This document shows positions 43,081 through 51,551 of a DNA stretch of 64,000 bases, piece by piece. Within the stretch, counting starts at the first letter, position 1. Every line of letters begins with the position of its first letter. The notes under the pieces are model-generated. The model saw only the letters and a program-made list of their open reading frames with translations, did no database searches and had not been told where the DNA came from. Source of the stretch: an uncultured Dehalococcoidia bacterium (GTDB lineage Bacteria > Chloroflexota > Dehalococcoidia > Lucifugimonadales > CATQGZ01); contig OY282365.1 in assembly GCA_958295685.1 (NCBI GenBank), positions 62,001-126,000 on the forward strand, read 5' to 3'. Made by a program: the position numbers and the translations under genes.

Positions 43081-44286
43081 ATGGTATCTACGGATTCGTC
43101 TGAGGTAGTCGGAGACGTGCAGATACCTTCGTCATACATGGTCGGGTACGAAAGAGCGCGGTCTCTCGATCCGGGTCTCGCCGCGAAGTACGTCGAGCAC
43201 ACGGTCGTCGGGGATCCGGAGGCCGACGCGGTTATCGAGGCGCTGGCTCCGTTCGACCAGCGAGAGGTGCATCGATTCATCAACGCGGGTATGGAGCGGG
43301 ACTCGAGTGTCCTGGCTGGCGCGCCGCGTCAGATGCGGGACTTCTTTGACCGGATCGAGGCTGCTCCCGAGTGGTTCGATCCGGGCTCGGTGTATGATGG
43401 CTGCCGCGCGTTCCACAGGTATTCGGATCTGTTCATCCCTGCCTTTTTCGTGGTCACGCTTCAGAATGCAGCGACGCTGATCAGCAAGGCGTTCTACATG
43501 ACGGGTCGGGTGAGGACGGCTCACGGGCTTCGGCGGATTCGTCAGAACACGCGGCACTTCATCGAGATAATGCTGCCCGGGGCGCTGGACCGTCAGGGCG
43601 AGGGCTGGAAGCTGTCGGTTCGCATCCGTCTGATTCACGCGCAGGTGCGGCATCTGCTGCGGGATTCCGGGGACTGGGACGAGTCGCACTACGGCGCTCC
43701 TATCAGCGCGGCTCACTTGGCGCTGTCGTCGGCGAACTTTTCTGCGACGATGCTGCGGCAGGCTGACAGGCTCGGTGGGCGGCTGAATGCTGACGAGCGG
43801 GCTAGTTTCATGCAGATATGGCGGTATGCATCGTGGCTCATCGGATCGCCGGAGGAGCTTCTGTTCGAGGGAGACGAGGGCAGGACGAACGAGCTTCACC
43901 GTGTGGGGACGTCCTGCGAGCCTCCCCCCAGCGATGAGTCGGCCACGATCGCCAACGCTTTGGTCGGGGCGGTGCCTGTGATGGCAGGCGTTACCGATCC
44001 GGCCGCTCGGCGGAATATGGCGAGCCACGTGTACAGGGTGTCCCGCGCACTCTTGGGCAACGAGGTTGCCGACCAGCTCGAATTTCCGAAGCAGCAGACG
44101 GTTGGTCTGCTGAGGTGGCTGCGTCTGAAGCGGCGGGCCTACGGCGCCTTCCATCGTCTGGCGCCGAGTGTGGCGGGGAAGTGGCGCGGAAAGAACTTCG
44201 TCTTCCTGCTCGACGCATCGCTGCTCGACGATCTGAGCTACCGGCTGCCTGATCATCTGCGGGCGGAGAGCGCGAGCCCGTGGTGA
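43081..44286 (+). CDS. MpaB/latex-clearing-protein-like oxygenase (DUF2236)
   Basis: 401 residues. DUF2236 proteins include rubber oxygenase Lcp and fungal MpaB, b-type heme proteins that cleave C=C bonds. Here the helical core has FFVVTLQNAATLISKAFYMTGR and TRHFIEIMLPG, IRLIHAQVRHLLRDSGDWD (likely heme His region) and MQIWRYASWLIGSPEELLFEG. ATG 43081 follows the transposase remnant by 12 bp. It overlaps the sulfotransferase gene by 4 bp, so the two are one unit. Confidence 0.82.
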   Translation: MVSTDSSEVVGDVQIPSSYMVGYERARSLDPGLAAKYVEHTVVGDPEADAVIEALAPFDQREVHRFINAGMERDSSVLAGAPRQMRDFFDRIEAAPEWFDPGSVYDGCRAFHRYSDLFIPAFFVVTLQNAATLISKAFYMTGRVRTAHGLRRIRQNTRHFIEIMLPGALDRQGEGWKLSVRIRLIHAQVRHLLRDSGDWDESHYGAPISAAHLALSSANFSATMLRQADRLGGRLNADERASFMQIWRYASWLIGSPEELLFEGDEGRTNELHRVGTSCEPPPSDESATIANALVGAVPVMAGVTDPAARRNMASHVYRVSRALLGNEVADQLEFPKQQTVGLLRWLRLKRRAYGAFHRLAPSVAGKWRGKNFVFLLDASLLDDLSYRLPDHLRAESASPW

Positions 44287-45323
44287 CTGGGTCCGCCGCC
44301 ATTCCGCCCGTATTCGTCCTGAGCACGGGGCGCTGCGGGTCTACGATGGTGTCGGACATTCTCAATCTTCACCCGCGGGTTCTCAGCCTCTCCGAGTTCT
44401 TCAGTTTCATCGGGACGGGGTCTTTTCGCCGTCGCCGCACGACAGGCGACAGGATGTGGGGCTTCTATAGCCGGCAACAGAACAGGACCCGACTCATGCT
44501 TCGGGAGCGGTACGAGGAGCTGGCGTATCCGGTCGACGACCCCGGAGTCCGCTTCACGCTGGCGGACGTGCCGCCCATTCTGTGCGCCACGCTTCCCCAC
44601 CTGACCGACCGGCCCGATGCGCTGTTCGACGAGCTCGATCCGATTGTTCGGAGTCAGCCCAGGCAGCCTCCCGCCGCCCACTTCCGGCATCTGTTCGAGT
44701 GGTTGTGCGGTCGACTGGACCGGAGTGTCTGGGTCGAACGTTCGGGCGGGTCTTTGCTGTTTGGGTCGAGGCTGCTGCGGGAGTTCCCTGACGCGCGGGT
44801 TATTCACGTGTATCGTGACGGACGGGAGACGGCCATCTCCATGAGCCGCCACTACCTGTTCCGTATGATCGTGGCAACCATGCGGAGGCTTCGGTTGTGG
44901 GGGATGGATGCCACGTCGTCGATGTCCAGGGGAAGGAGCTGGGATCGCATCAGCCCGTGGCTGGAGCTGTTCACGAGCGCGTTCCTCGATCCCGACAAGC
45001 TGCCTTACGACAGGTTGACGCTCAGGGACTTCGGGACGTTCTGGAGCGGGATGATCGAGAGGGGGCATCTGATGTTCGGCCATTTTCCGCCGGAGCGCCT
45101 TCTGAACGTGCGGTTCGAGGATGTCCAGGCGGAGCCGGAGGCACACGTTCGGCGGCTGATCCGGTTCATCGATCGGGGGTTGGAGGACGAGTCTTGGGTG
45201 CAGAAGGCGGTGGTGGTTCCGAGACGGACGTCTTCGAAGTTCGAGCGGCTTGGGTCAGACGAGCAGGCGGAGCTCACCGAGGTGTGCCGTCCGGGTCTGG
45301 AGCGGCTGGGTTATCCGCTGTGA
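44283..45323 (+). CDS. Sulfotransferase family protein
   Basis: 346 residues. The PAPS 5'-phosphosulfate loop is VFVLSTGRCGSTMVSDIL at the N-terminus and the 3'-phosphate motif is HVYRDGRETAISMSRHYL mid-protein. NVRFEDVQAEPEAHVRRLIRF near the C-terminus matches the family. It would transfer sulfate to a carbohydrate, lipid or small molecule in the cytoplasm. GTG 44283 overlaps the upstream stop (GTGA); GTG 44280 is one codon further out. Confidence 0.88.
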   Translation: MTGSAAIPPVFVLSTGRCGSTMVSDILNLHPRVLSLSEFFSFIGTGSFRRRRTTGDRMWGFYSRQQNRTRLMLRERYEELAYPVDDPGVRFTLADVPPILCATLPHLTDRPDALFDELDPIVRSQPRQPPAAHFRHLFEWLCGRLDRSVWVERSGGSLLFGSRLLREFPDARVIHVYRDGRETAISMSRHYLFRMIVATMRRLRLWGMDATSSMSRGRSWDRISPWLELFTSAFLDPDKLPYDRLTLRDFGTFWSGMIERGHLMFGHFPPERLLNVRFEDVQAEPEAHVRRLIRFIDRGLEDESWVQKAVVVPRRTSSKFERLGSDEQAELTEVCRPGLERLGYPL

Positions 45324-45438
45324 GTGGAGGAGTATGGAAGCAGGGGCGTTGAGCCGGAGTGGCGAGGTTGTCCGGGGTTGACTTGGTTTCAGCATGGGGC
45401 AGCTTGAGCCGGAATGACGCGGAGGTCTCGAATTAGTC

Positions 45439-45627
45439 ATGTGCGCGCCTGACGGACCTGACGGAGAGGTTAGAGACAGGAGGCCGAACCCCGTTTCGGC
45501 AATTGCGAATCTGCGGGGCACGGGTCTTCCCTGGCACCGCGTGCTGGCCCGCGCGGCGGCCAACAGCTGGCTCAAGCTGCGCTCGGCGCGCAACTGCTGC
45601 GGGAACTACGGCGATCCGGGCTGCTGA
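45439..45627 (+). CDS. Small Cys-rich conserved protein ending RNCCGNYGDPGC
   Basis: 62 residues: RPNPVSAIANLRGTGLPWHR, then an Arg/Lys-rich helix and the C-terminal motif RNCCGNYGDPGC with three Cys. I recall similar short proteins ending CCGNYGxPGC in Chloroflexota and Actinomycetota, but no function. The Cys cluster could bind metal. The gap 45324-45438 before it shows no other gene. Ribosome site GGAGG lies 11 nt before the ATG. Confidence 0.65.
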   Translation: MCAPDGPDGEVRDRRPNPVSAIANLRGTGLPWHRVLARAAANSWLKLRSARNCCGNYGDPGC

Positions 45628-45710
45628 CGGCGCTGACCAGTGGCCGGCGTGTCCGGTCAAGTGGACAGGCCTGTCGCTGCTGTCGGGGAAGGGCGCCGCC
45701 GTCGGCGGTC

Positions 45711-46460
45711 TCAACCGGCGGGCGCGGCGGCGTTGACGCTGGTACCCTCTTCGCCGCCGAATATGGCGAACGGGTTGAGGGATCTCGGGGCGTCGTAGAC
45801 GTCCATCTTCTCGGTGCGCTTGAGCCAGCCGACGACGACATAGGTGAGTGGGGTTGCGGCCGTTTCGTAGAGAGTCTTGACGATCCACGCGGATATCGCT
45901 CCGCCGATCGCTACGGACCAGGGCGCTGCGCCCGATACTCCGAATGCGATGGCGTAGAACAGGATCGAGTCGATGCCCTGGCCGACTATCGTGGAGCCGA
46001 TGGTTCGCATCCACAGATGACGGCCTTCCGTGCGGTTCTTGAGGATCACCATGACCGTGGCGTTCGAGAACTCGCCCACGGTGTATGCCACGAAACCGCC
46101 CGCAAGCAGCCAACCGGCCGAGCCGAGTATCGTCGCGTAGGCTTCTTGATTTCCCCAGAAGCCGGCGGGAGGGATGTTGATGGCGATCCAGAACATGATG
46201 ACCATGAGCAGGTTGCAGGCGAATCCGAGCCAGATGGCTCCTCGAGCGACGCGGAAGCCATACACCTCCGTAAGAACGTCGCTGATGAGGTATGCGATCG
46301 GGAAGCAGATGACGGATACGGATACCACGACGTCTCTGCTGCCGAAGAACTCGAAGGGGAGCTGGAACAACACCAGGAGCTTGCTTGCGATGATGTTGCT
46401 TATCAGCAGGATGGTTACTGCCAGCGCGATGATTATGACCAGCTTGCCTGAGAATTTCAT
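45711..46460 (-). CDS. yhhQ: Queuosine precursor transporter, YhhQ family
   Basis: 249 residues with six or seven membrane helices. The family words IASKLLVLFQLPF, ICFPIAYLISDVLTEVYGF, GGFVAYTVGEFSNATVMV and TIVGQGIDSILFYAIAF are present. YhhQ imports preQ0/preQ1, precursors of the tRNA base queuosine. The C-terminal 30 residues (GGEEGTSVNAAAPAG) are an extra hydrophilic tail. The 146-bp upstream gap was checked for a preQ1 riboswitch; none is convincing. Confidence 0.9.
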   Translation of the reverse strand: MKFSGKLVIIIALAVTILLISNIIASKLLVLFQLPFEFFGSRDVVVSVSVICFPIAYLISDVLTEVYGFRVARGAIWLGFACNLLMVIMFWIAINIPPAGFWGNQEAYATILGSAGWLLAGGFVAYTVGEFSNATVMVILKNRTEGRHLWMRTIGSTIVGQGIDSILFYAIAFGVSGAAPWSVAIGGAISAWIVKTLYETAATPLTYVVVGWLKRTEKMDVYDAPRSLNPFAIFGGEEGTSVNAAAPAG

Positions 46461-46606
46461 TCGCCTGCTCCATCCAGGTTTCTCGGAGGCCGCCTGTGTC
46501 TGTGTCAGGGCCTACGGGGTATCGTTACCTGCAACGCCGTGCAATGGCGAGTATCGGCGGGGCCGTCCCTTCCGGGGTTTGTGTCACACGCCTCTCCGGG
46601 GGTGCG

Positions 46607-47509
46607 TCAGGCGCTCTGGGCCGTGACGGCGCTGGCGAGGCCGAACTCTGCGGCTCTCCGGATGCATTCGGCGCGCTGCTCCGTGGTCATCGGCAGGAGC
46701 GGCAGGCGGGGGCCGCCGCAGTCTATTCCGAGCCGCTCGCCCAAGACGGCCTTTGGGGTGGAGGGGTTGCCGAACTCGATCATGAAGTCGGTGATCTCGG
46801 CCCCGCGCCTCTGGGCGCGCTCGGCCCTTGGGAGGTCGCCGTCGTGGTAGGCGTCCCATATCTCGACCCAGACGTCGGGGGCCATCTGAGGGGAGGAGTC
46901 GATGCAGCCGGCGGCGCCGAGTGTGAGGGCCGGGAGCATCATGTAGGCGCTACCGGTGAAGCAGTCGAGGCCCATGTCTGAGAAGACGCGGATGTTGTGG
47001 GTCTCCGGTGAGGAGTGCTTGAGTCCGGTCAGCTGTGGGACCGTGTCTTGGATCCTCTTCATGAGGTCGGGTGTTATCTCGACGCCCGTGGATCCTGGCA
47101 GGTTGTAGAGGAAGAGTGGCAGGTCGGCGGCTGCGGCGACGGCTCTGTAGTGCTCGGCTATGCCTTCGTCTCCGGGTCGGTAGAAGAAGGGTGGGACGCA
47201 GCACACGGCGTCCACGCCGGCCTTGGCGGCGTGTTCGGCCATGGCGACCGCGCGCCGGGTGTCCGGGGCTCCTACGTGCATGATGTTCTTTATTCTGCCC
47301 TGGGCTTGGTCTGCGGCCCACTCGGCGATGCGGTTGTTCTCCTCGTCCGTGAGCAGGATGCTCTCGCCCGTGCCGCCGGCTACCCAGAAGCCGTGGACGC
47401 CGGAGCGGATGTTGAACTCCATGACCTCCCTGAAGGCGGCCTCGCTGACGCCGCCGTCTGGGGTCATCGGGGTTATGATCGCTGGGTAGACGCCTCTGAA
47501 ATCGGGCAT
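46607..47509 (-). CDS. DapA/N-acetylneuraminate lyase family aldolase
   Basis: 300 residues. Class I pyruvate-dependent aldolase fold: VYPAIITPMTPDGGVSEAAF, GGTGESILLTDEEN, the catalytic Tyr in LFLYNLPGSTGVEI and the Schiff-base Lys in LTGLKHSSPETHN. True DapA makes dihydrodipicolinate, but this superfamily also contains sugar-acid lyases, and no lysine genes are near. ATG 47509; a TAGAAT-type box lies at 47556-47551. Confidence 0.85.
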   Translation of the reverse strand: MPDFRGVYPAIITPMTPDGGVSEAAFREVMEFNIRSGVHGFWVAGGTGESILLTDEENNRIAEWAADQAQGRIKNIMHVGAPDTRRAVAMAEHAAKAGVDAVCCVPPFFYRPGDEGIAEHYRAVAAAADLPLFLYNLPGSTGVEITPDLMKRIQDTVPQLTGLKHSSPETHNIRVFSDMGLDCFTGSAYMMLPALTLGAAGCIDSSPQMAPDVWVEIWDAYHDGDLPRAERAQRRGAEITDFMIEFGNPSTPKAVLGERLGIDCGGPRLPLLPMTTEQRAECIRRAAEFGLASAVTAQSA

Positions 47510-47644
47510 GTGAGCCTCCCTATCACGCTCTGTGGTTCAGGATGGGGCGCATTCTATCACGCTCGGGTCTGTGGTGAGCGGGCCTGCGGGCTGTTGATGA
47601 GGTCTCCCTAATCTGCAAGCGCAGGGCGGTCGCGGCCTGTGGTT

Positions 47645-47854
47645 TTCGCCGAAAACTGTCCCAAACTGTTCCATTTTGTCCCATCTCGTAGCTGAGGGTT
47701 CGATTTTGTGGAACAAATGTGGGGCACTTGTGGAACGGATGTGGAACGGAACCGGAGCAGTTCCGGGGCAGTTGTGGAACAGGAGTCATCAGGGCTGTTG
47801 CTGGGTTGGCTGCTTCCACGTGGATAATATAGTACAGGAGTTCGCTGTCGTCAA
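47645..47854 (-). repeat. Iteron cassette copy 6
   Basis: Minus-strand order: promoter (47854-47826), leader frame beginning GTG 47820 (MEAANPATALMTPVPQ), seven 11-bp units of CTGTTCCACAA type (47783-47708), core CAGCTACGAGATG (47694-47682), and inverted units TGTCCCAT, CTGTTCCAT, CTGTCCCAA. The 9-bp block is replaced by a 20-bp duplication. Post-core peptide is MGQNGTVWDSFRRKPQ. It faces the DapA-like gene. Confidence 0.82.
47826..47854 (-). promoter_or_regulatory. Cassette 6 promoter
   Basis: TTGACG (47854-47849) and TATATT (47831-47826), spacer 17 bp containing CGAACTCCTGT. Confidence 0.65.
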
Positions 47855-47890
47855 GGGGATCCCCCCTTCGTCAAGGGGATCCCCCCTTCG
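47851..47890. repeat. 20-bp perfect tandem duplication with palindromic core
   Basis: TCAAGGGGATCCCCCCTTCG occurs twice without change. Each copy can fold through AAGGGGATCCCC..TT. It lies between cassette 6 and the MFS gene and overlaps the cassette -35. Confidence 0.85.
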
Positions 47891-47929
47891 GACCTCACAG
47901 AGTCTGAACAAGTTTCGGGCTGTGCTATA

Positions 47930-49444
47930 GTGGCTCGCACGGCAGCCGTGTACAGCGTGGACCGTGCGCCGGAGGGGTTCTTGCGAGTATTGAGCGCGAT
48001 AAGTCCACTGGTATCTACGCCTCGGCAGCGCAGCGTCCTGCTTGGGCTTACCGCCGCGTACATGCTGGTGCAGATATCGAGCCTGCCGATTGCGCTGTCG
48101 CTTCCCGCGCTCTCCGACTATTTCGAGACGGGTCTTGACGACGCGGCCTGGATAGTAATCGCATACCTTGTGATGGTGGGGAGCCTGGTTCTGCTGGCGG
48201 CGCGCCTGGGGGACCGGTTCGGCCACATCAACGTCTTCTTCGTGGGTATGACGATAGCGTTCCTGGCGTCGGCGCCGATGGCTCTTTCTCAGGAGTTGTG
48301 GCAGATAGTGGCCTGGCGGGGTCTGACCGGGGTGGGGGCGGCCCTGGTCATGGGGAACGCCAACGCGGTCTTGGCGGCGACCTTTCCTCAGGGACAGCGC
48401 GCGAGGGCGTTCGCGATTCCGATAATCGGGGCCCGATTCGGGACTCTGATCGGGCTGGCGCTGTTTGCCGTATTTCTGCACTTCTTCAGCTGGCGTCTGG
48501 TCTTTGCGGCGTACATTCCGATCGGGCTGGCCGCGGTGGCGGTTTCGCTGCCTATGCTGAGGTACCGTGAGAGGGGTCTGTCTCACGAGGCAGGCCCAGG
48601 CCGCGGGGTGGATTGGGTGGGCGGGCTGCTCCTGGCGGCGACGGCCATCGCGCTCGTGCTGTCCGGGACGCACGTACACGGGGGAGACGAGTCTTTCGTT
48701 TCACGGGAGGGGCTGGAGTACCACCTTCCGATGCACGCTCTCTTCCTGGTACTGCTGGGGCTATTCGTGTTCGTGGAGTTGAGGGTGTCGAATCCGGTCG
48801 TGGCCATGCGGCACTTTCGGCAGAAGTACTTCTCGATGTCGCTGGCGTCGAACGTCACCTACCATTTCTCGATGGTTGCGACCATGACCCTGGTGCCCAT
48901 CGTGGTCGAGGAGGGTTTCGGCCGGTCTCCTCTGTACGTGCCCATCGTGCTGCTGCCGAGCCAGGCGCTTGGCCTGTTCGTGCCGGTGATAGCGGGATGG
49001 ATATACGACCGGTACCAGCCCAGGATGCTGCGGCCGGCCACGATGACGCTCATTGCGGGGGGGTTCCTGGTCTTGGGTTTGGCGGCTCCGCACGTGACGT
49101 TCTGGGTGCTGCCGCTGCTGATGCTGCCCATATCGATAGGCACCAACATGTTCAACCCGATCAACAACGCGACCGTCATGAACTCGCTGCCGCTGGATCA
49201 CCGCGGGGTGGCGTCTGGGATGCTGGAGACGACGAGGGAGATGGGGCACGCGCTGGGGGCCACTGCGGCGGCGAGCGCTCTCGCTCTCGCGCTGCCGGCT
49301 GGGATCGAGGTGCTCTCCGGGGCGTCGGCGGAGCCCTTCTATATTCAGGGCTTCCGCACGTCCAGCCTGATGGTCGTGTTCACCCTGATGTTCGGCGCCT
49401 CGTTCGCCTATTTCCATCGGAGTTCTCCTCCTCGGAAGGTGTGA
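47930..49444 (+). CDS. MFS drug-efflux transporter, EmrB/QacA (DHA2) type
   Basis: About 504 residues and 14 predicted membrane helices. Motif A-like LAARLGDRFGHINVFFVGM after helix 2 and the helix 5 region RGLTGVGAALVMGNANAVLAA are typical; a C-terminal NPINNATVMNSLPLDHRGVASG precedes the last helices. It should export drugs by proton antiport. The start is unsure: GTG 47930 overlaps a TATAGT box (47926-47931), while TTG 47981 has GGAGGGG just upstream and still leaves the first helix intact. Confidence 0.85.
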   Translation: MARTAAVYSVDRAPEGFLRVLSAISPLVSTPRQRSVLLGLTAAYMLVQISSLPIALSLPALSDYFETGLDDAAWIVIAYLVMVGSLVLLAARLGDRFGHINVFFVGMTIAFLASAPMALSQELWQIVAWRGLTGVGAALVMGNANAVLAATFPQGQRARAFAIPIIGARFGTLIGLALFAVFLHFFSWRLVFAAYIPIGLAAVAVSLPMLRYRERGLSHEAGPGRGVDWVGGLLLAATAIALVLSGTHVHGGDESFVSREGLEYHLPMHALFLVLLGLFVFVELRVSNPVVAMRHFRQKYFSMSLASNVTYHFSMVATMTLVPIVVEEGFGRSPLYVPIVLLPSQALGLFVPVIAGWIYDRYQPRMLRPATMTLIAGGFLVLGLAAPHVTFWVLPLLMLPISIGTNMFNPINNATVMNSLPLDHRGVASGMLETTREMGHALGATAAASALALALPAGIEVLSGASAEPFYIQGFRTSSLMVVFTLMFGASFAYFHRSSPPRKV

Positions 49445-49547
49445 TCCGGGTTTCGGCGCGGGCCTGACGCCGCTCCGATGAGCGCGAGCGCTGGGCCCGC
49501 TGTGTTAGACTGGCCGGACATCATTCGAGCGATCTGAGGACATGGCG

Positions 49548-49787
49548 ATGCCGATATACGAGTACACCTGCGTTTCCTGTGGGGACCGGTTCGAGAAGCT
49601 GAGGCCCGTGACTCGCATGGACGACCCTGCGCCGTGCCCGGCTTGCGGGGGCGATTCGAGCCGTCAGCTGTCCGTCTTTGCGGCCTTTTCGAGTGGGTCC
49701 GACGGGGAGGCTGCCGCCGTGCCGGGAGCAGGGGGCGGCTGCGGCGGGTGCGGCCCCGGCGGGTGCGGCTGCGCGATGACGGTCTGA
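49548..49787 (+). CDS. FmdB-type putative regulatory zinc ribbon protein
   Basis: 79 residues. MPIYEYTCVSCGDRFEKL and PCPACGGDSSRQLSVF give the four-Cys zinc ribbon. The tail is Gly/Cys-rich (GGGCGGCGPGGCGC), also usual in this family. Its role is undefined; members have been called regulators of formamidase genes. The ATG at 49548 gives the standard MPIYEY start, 9 nt after GAGG. Confidence 0.9.
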   Translation: MPIYEYTCVSCGDRFEKLRPVTRMDDPAPCPACGGDSSRQLSVFAAFSSGSDGEAAAVPGAGGGCGGCGPGGCGCAMTV

Positions 49788-49854
49788 TCGCACCTGGAGT
49801 TCTCGCCTGCGCGGTCGGCGAGCCTCTGAGGGGGCTTCGTCTCGTCGGCGCTGG

Positions 49855-50607
49855 TTACTCTTGTTCCCTGGAGCGTAGGCCGTTTCTGAGGGAGAGCAGT
49901 CTCCTGGCGGTCATCAGGGCCGATCCGGGTCCTCCTTCCATCAGCAAGACGGATCCGACGACCAGCACGAGGGCTCCCAGGATGGTGGACGCGGCAACCC
50001 ACATCGTGGCATCGAAGAAGAACCCCTGGGGGAACATCATGAGGAGCATGTCGGTTCTGGGGTCGAGAAGCCACAGGTCGTTGGTGAAGCTGATCTGATG
50101 GAAGAGTAGGAAGACGCTGTCGAATCCGATCACCGAGGCCAACCCTGCCAGGGCTACCAGGCTCACGGTTAGGATTCCGCCCGCAGTCCCGCAGCGTCCG
50201 AGCAGCGAGAGGAAGGGCCGCCGTCCGAGCCACAGTCCGACGAGCGTGAATGCCAGCAGGTATAGGCCCGTGGCTTCCTGTGCGCGGTAGACGCCTCTGA
50301 CTAGGGCTTTGACGTCTTTCATGTGCAGGGTCTCGCGTCTGCTGTAGAGGCTGGGGACCTCCACGCCGAACCGCATCACGCTGACGGTCAGGTACTCTTC
50401 CCCATCGTTGAAGTATTCTCGGATCTGGCGGCCGGCCCGGAGCAGTTCGCCGCGCTCGATCCCGGTGCGCCCGGGTACGTCGTACCTGTCGAACCCGTAG
50501 CTGTAGAGTACGGGCGCGTTGACGACCAGCCTGACGCTCGTGGCTATCAGGAAGATGGGGATGGCTGCGATGGACAGGCCGACGGCTATGCGTCGGAGCG
50601 TCTTCAT
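49855..50607 (-). CDS. DUF1461/TIGR01906 integral membrane protein (Lit-like)
   Basis: 250 residues: one N-terminal membrane segment, an extracytoplasmic loop (residues ~30-105) and about four more helices. The words YFNDGEEYLTVSVM and LLFHQISFTNDLWLLDPRTD and MFPQGFFFDATMW are the family hallmarks, including the conserved His. The Enterococcus member Lit is an intramolecular acyltransferase that makes lyso-lipoproteins; that activity is a family-based guess here, though the window encodes many lipoproteins. Confidence 0.82.
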   Translation of the reverse strand: MKTLRRIAVGLSIAAIPIFLIATSVRLVVNAPVLYSYGFDRYDVPGRTGIERGELLRAGRQIREYFNDGEEYLTVSVMRFGVEVPSLYSRRETLHMKDVKALVRGVYRAQEATGLYLLAFTLVGLWLGRRPFLSLLGRCGTAGGILTVSLVALAGLASVIGFDSVFLLFHQISFTNDLWLLDPRTDMLLMMFPQGFFFDATMWVAASTILGALVLVVGSVLLMEGGPGSALMTARRLLSLRNGLRSREQE

Positions 50608-50675
50608 ATTCCGTTCGGTCGTCTCTCGGCATCACCGGCAGGGGCTGGGTGGCATCATGGCTTCCGCGAATCGCG

Positions 50676-50705
50676 TTGTCAACTCGGTCACGGCGGACTT
50701 ATAAT
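50676..50705 (+). promoter_or_regulatory. Promoter of mazG
   Basis: TTGTCA (50676-50681) and TATAAT (50700-50705), spacer 18 bp. The mazG ATG lies 31 bp downstream of the -10. Confidence 0.65.
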
Positions 50706-50736
50706 CGGCCCGCGGCGGCGCGGCGACCCGCGCCCG

Positions 50737-51543
50737 ATGGGAGGACGGCAGATCGAAGGCGACCAGCCATATCCGGGAACCTACGACGGCGTGGCCCAGC
50801 TCGTAAGACGGCTGTGCGGCCCTGACGGGTGCCCCTGGGACCGCGAGCAGACCCATGACTCCCTCAAGGAGAAGTTTCTGGAGGAGTGCTACGAGTTGGT
50901 GGAGGCCATCGAGGACGGCGACGCTTCGAAGCTGGTCGAGGAGTTGGGGGACGTCTTGTTCCACGTCGTCTTCCAGATGCAGATAGCGGCTCAGAATCGG
51001 GAGTTCGCGCCCGAGCTGGTATTCGACTCTCTCATACGGAAGCTCGTGCGGCGTCATCCGCACGTGTTCGGCGACTCGATAGTGGGCGATTCGTCGGACG
51101 TGCTCGCGAGTTGGGATACGATCAAGCGCCGTGAGAGGGCAGGTACGGGCGCGTCGGTCATGGACGGCGTCCCCAGGACGTATCCCGCCCTCGCCTATGC
51201 CCAGGAGGTACAGGAGAGGGCTGCCAGCGCGGGGTTCGATCGGAGCGACTACTCAGACGTCCTGAAGGACGTGGGCGATGAGTTGAGGGAGGTCGAGGCG
51301 GCCGAGTCTGACGAGGAGCGCGAGGCGGGTCTGGGCAGACTGCTATTTGCCATCGTGAGCGGGGCAAGGCGGCTCGACCTAGACGCCGAGGGCGCGCTTC
51401 GACATGCCGGCGCCCGATTCTCGGCCAGGTTCGCGGCTATGGAGAAGCTGAGCCTCGACAGGGGCGTCTCTTTTCCTGACCTGACGACGGAAGAGAAGGG
51501 CGCTCTCTGGGAAGAGGCGAGGCTTCTCCAGGGCCGGTCCTGA
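50737..51543 (+). CDS. mazG: Nucleoside triphosphate pyrophosphohydrolase MazG
   Basis: 268 residues with two MazG domains. Domain 1 has CGPDGCPWDREQTHDSLK, EECYELVEAIEDGD and VEELGDVLFHVVFQMQIA (the ExxE-x-ExxD metal set), then RHPHVFGD and WDTIKRRER; domain 2 has DVGDELREVEAAE. MazG hydrolyses non-canonical or alarmone-related NTPs. ATG 50737 follows a good promoter; longer upstream frame is antisense to the DUF1461 gene. Same-strand neighbour is the inositol monophosphatase gene 8 bp on. Confidence 0.93.
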   Translation: MGGRQIEGDQPYPGTYDGVAQLVRRLCGPDGCPWDREQTHDSLKEKFLEECYELVEAIEDGDASKLVEELGDVLFHVVFQMQIAAQNREFAPELVFDSLIRKLVRRHPHVFGDSIVGDSSDVLASWDTIKRRERAGTGASVMDGVPRTYPALAYAQEVQERAASAGFDRSDYSDVLKDVGDELREVEAAESDEEREAGLGRLLFAIVSGARRLDLDAEGALRHAGARFSARFAAMEKLSLDRGVSFPDLTTEEKGALWEEARLLQGRS

Positions 51544-51551
51544 GCGAAGGT

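Noticed and set aside
46461..46606. Possible preQ1 riboswitch before yhhQ
   Set aside because: A small GGTA-ACGA-TACC hairpin is present, but no preQ1 aptamer consensus could be matched.
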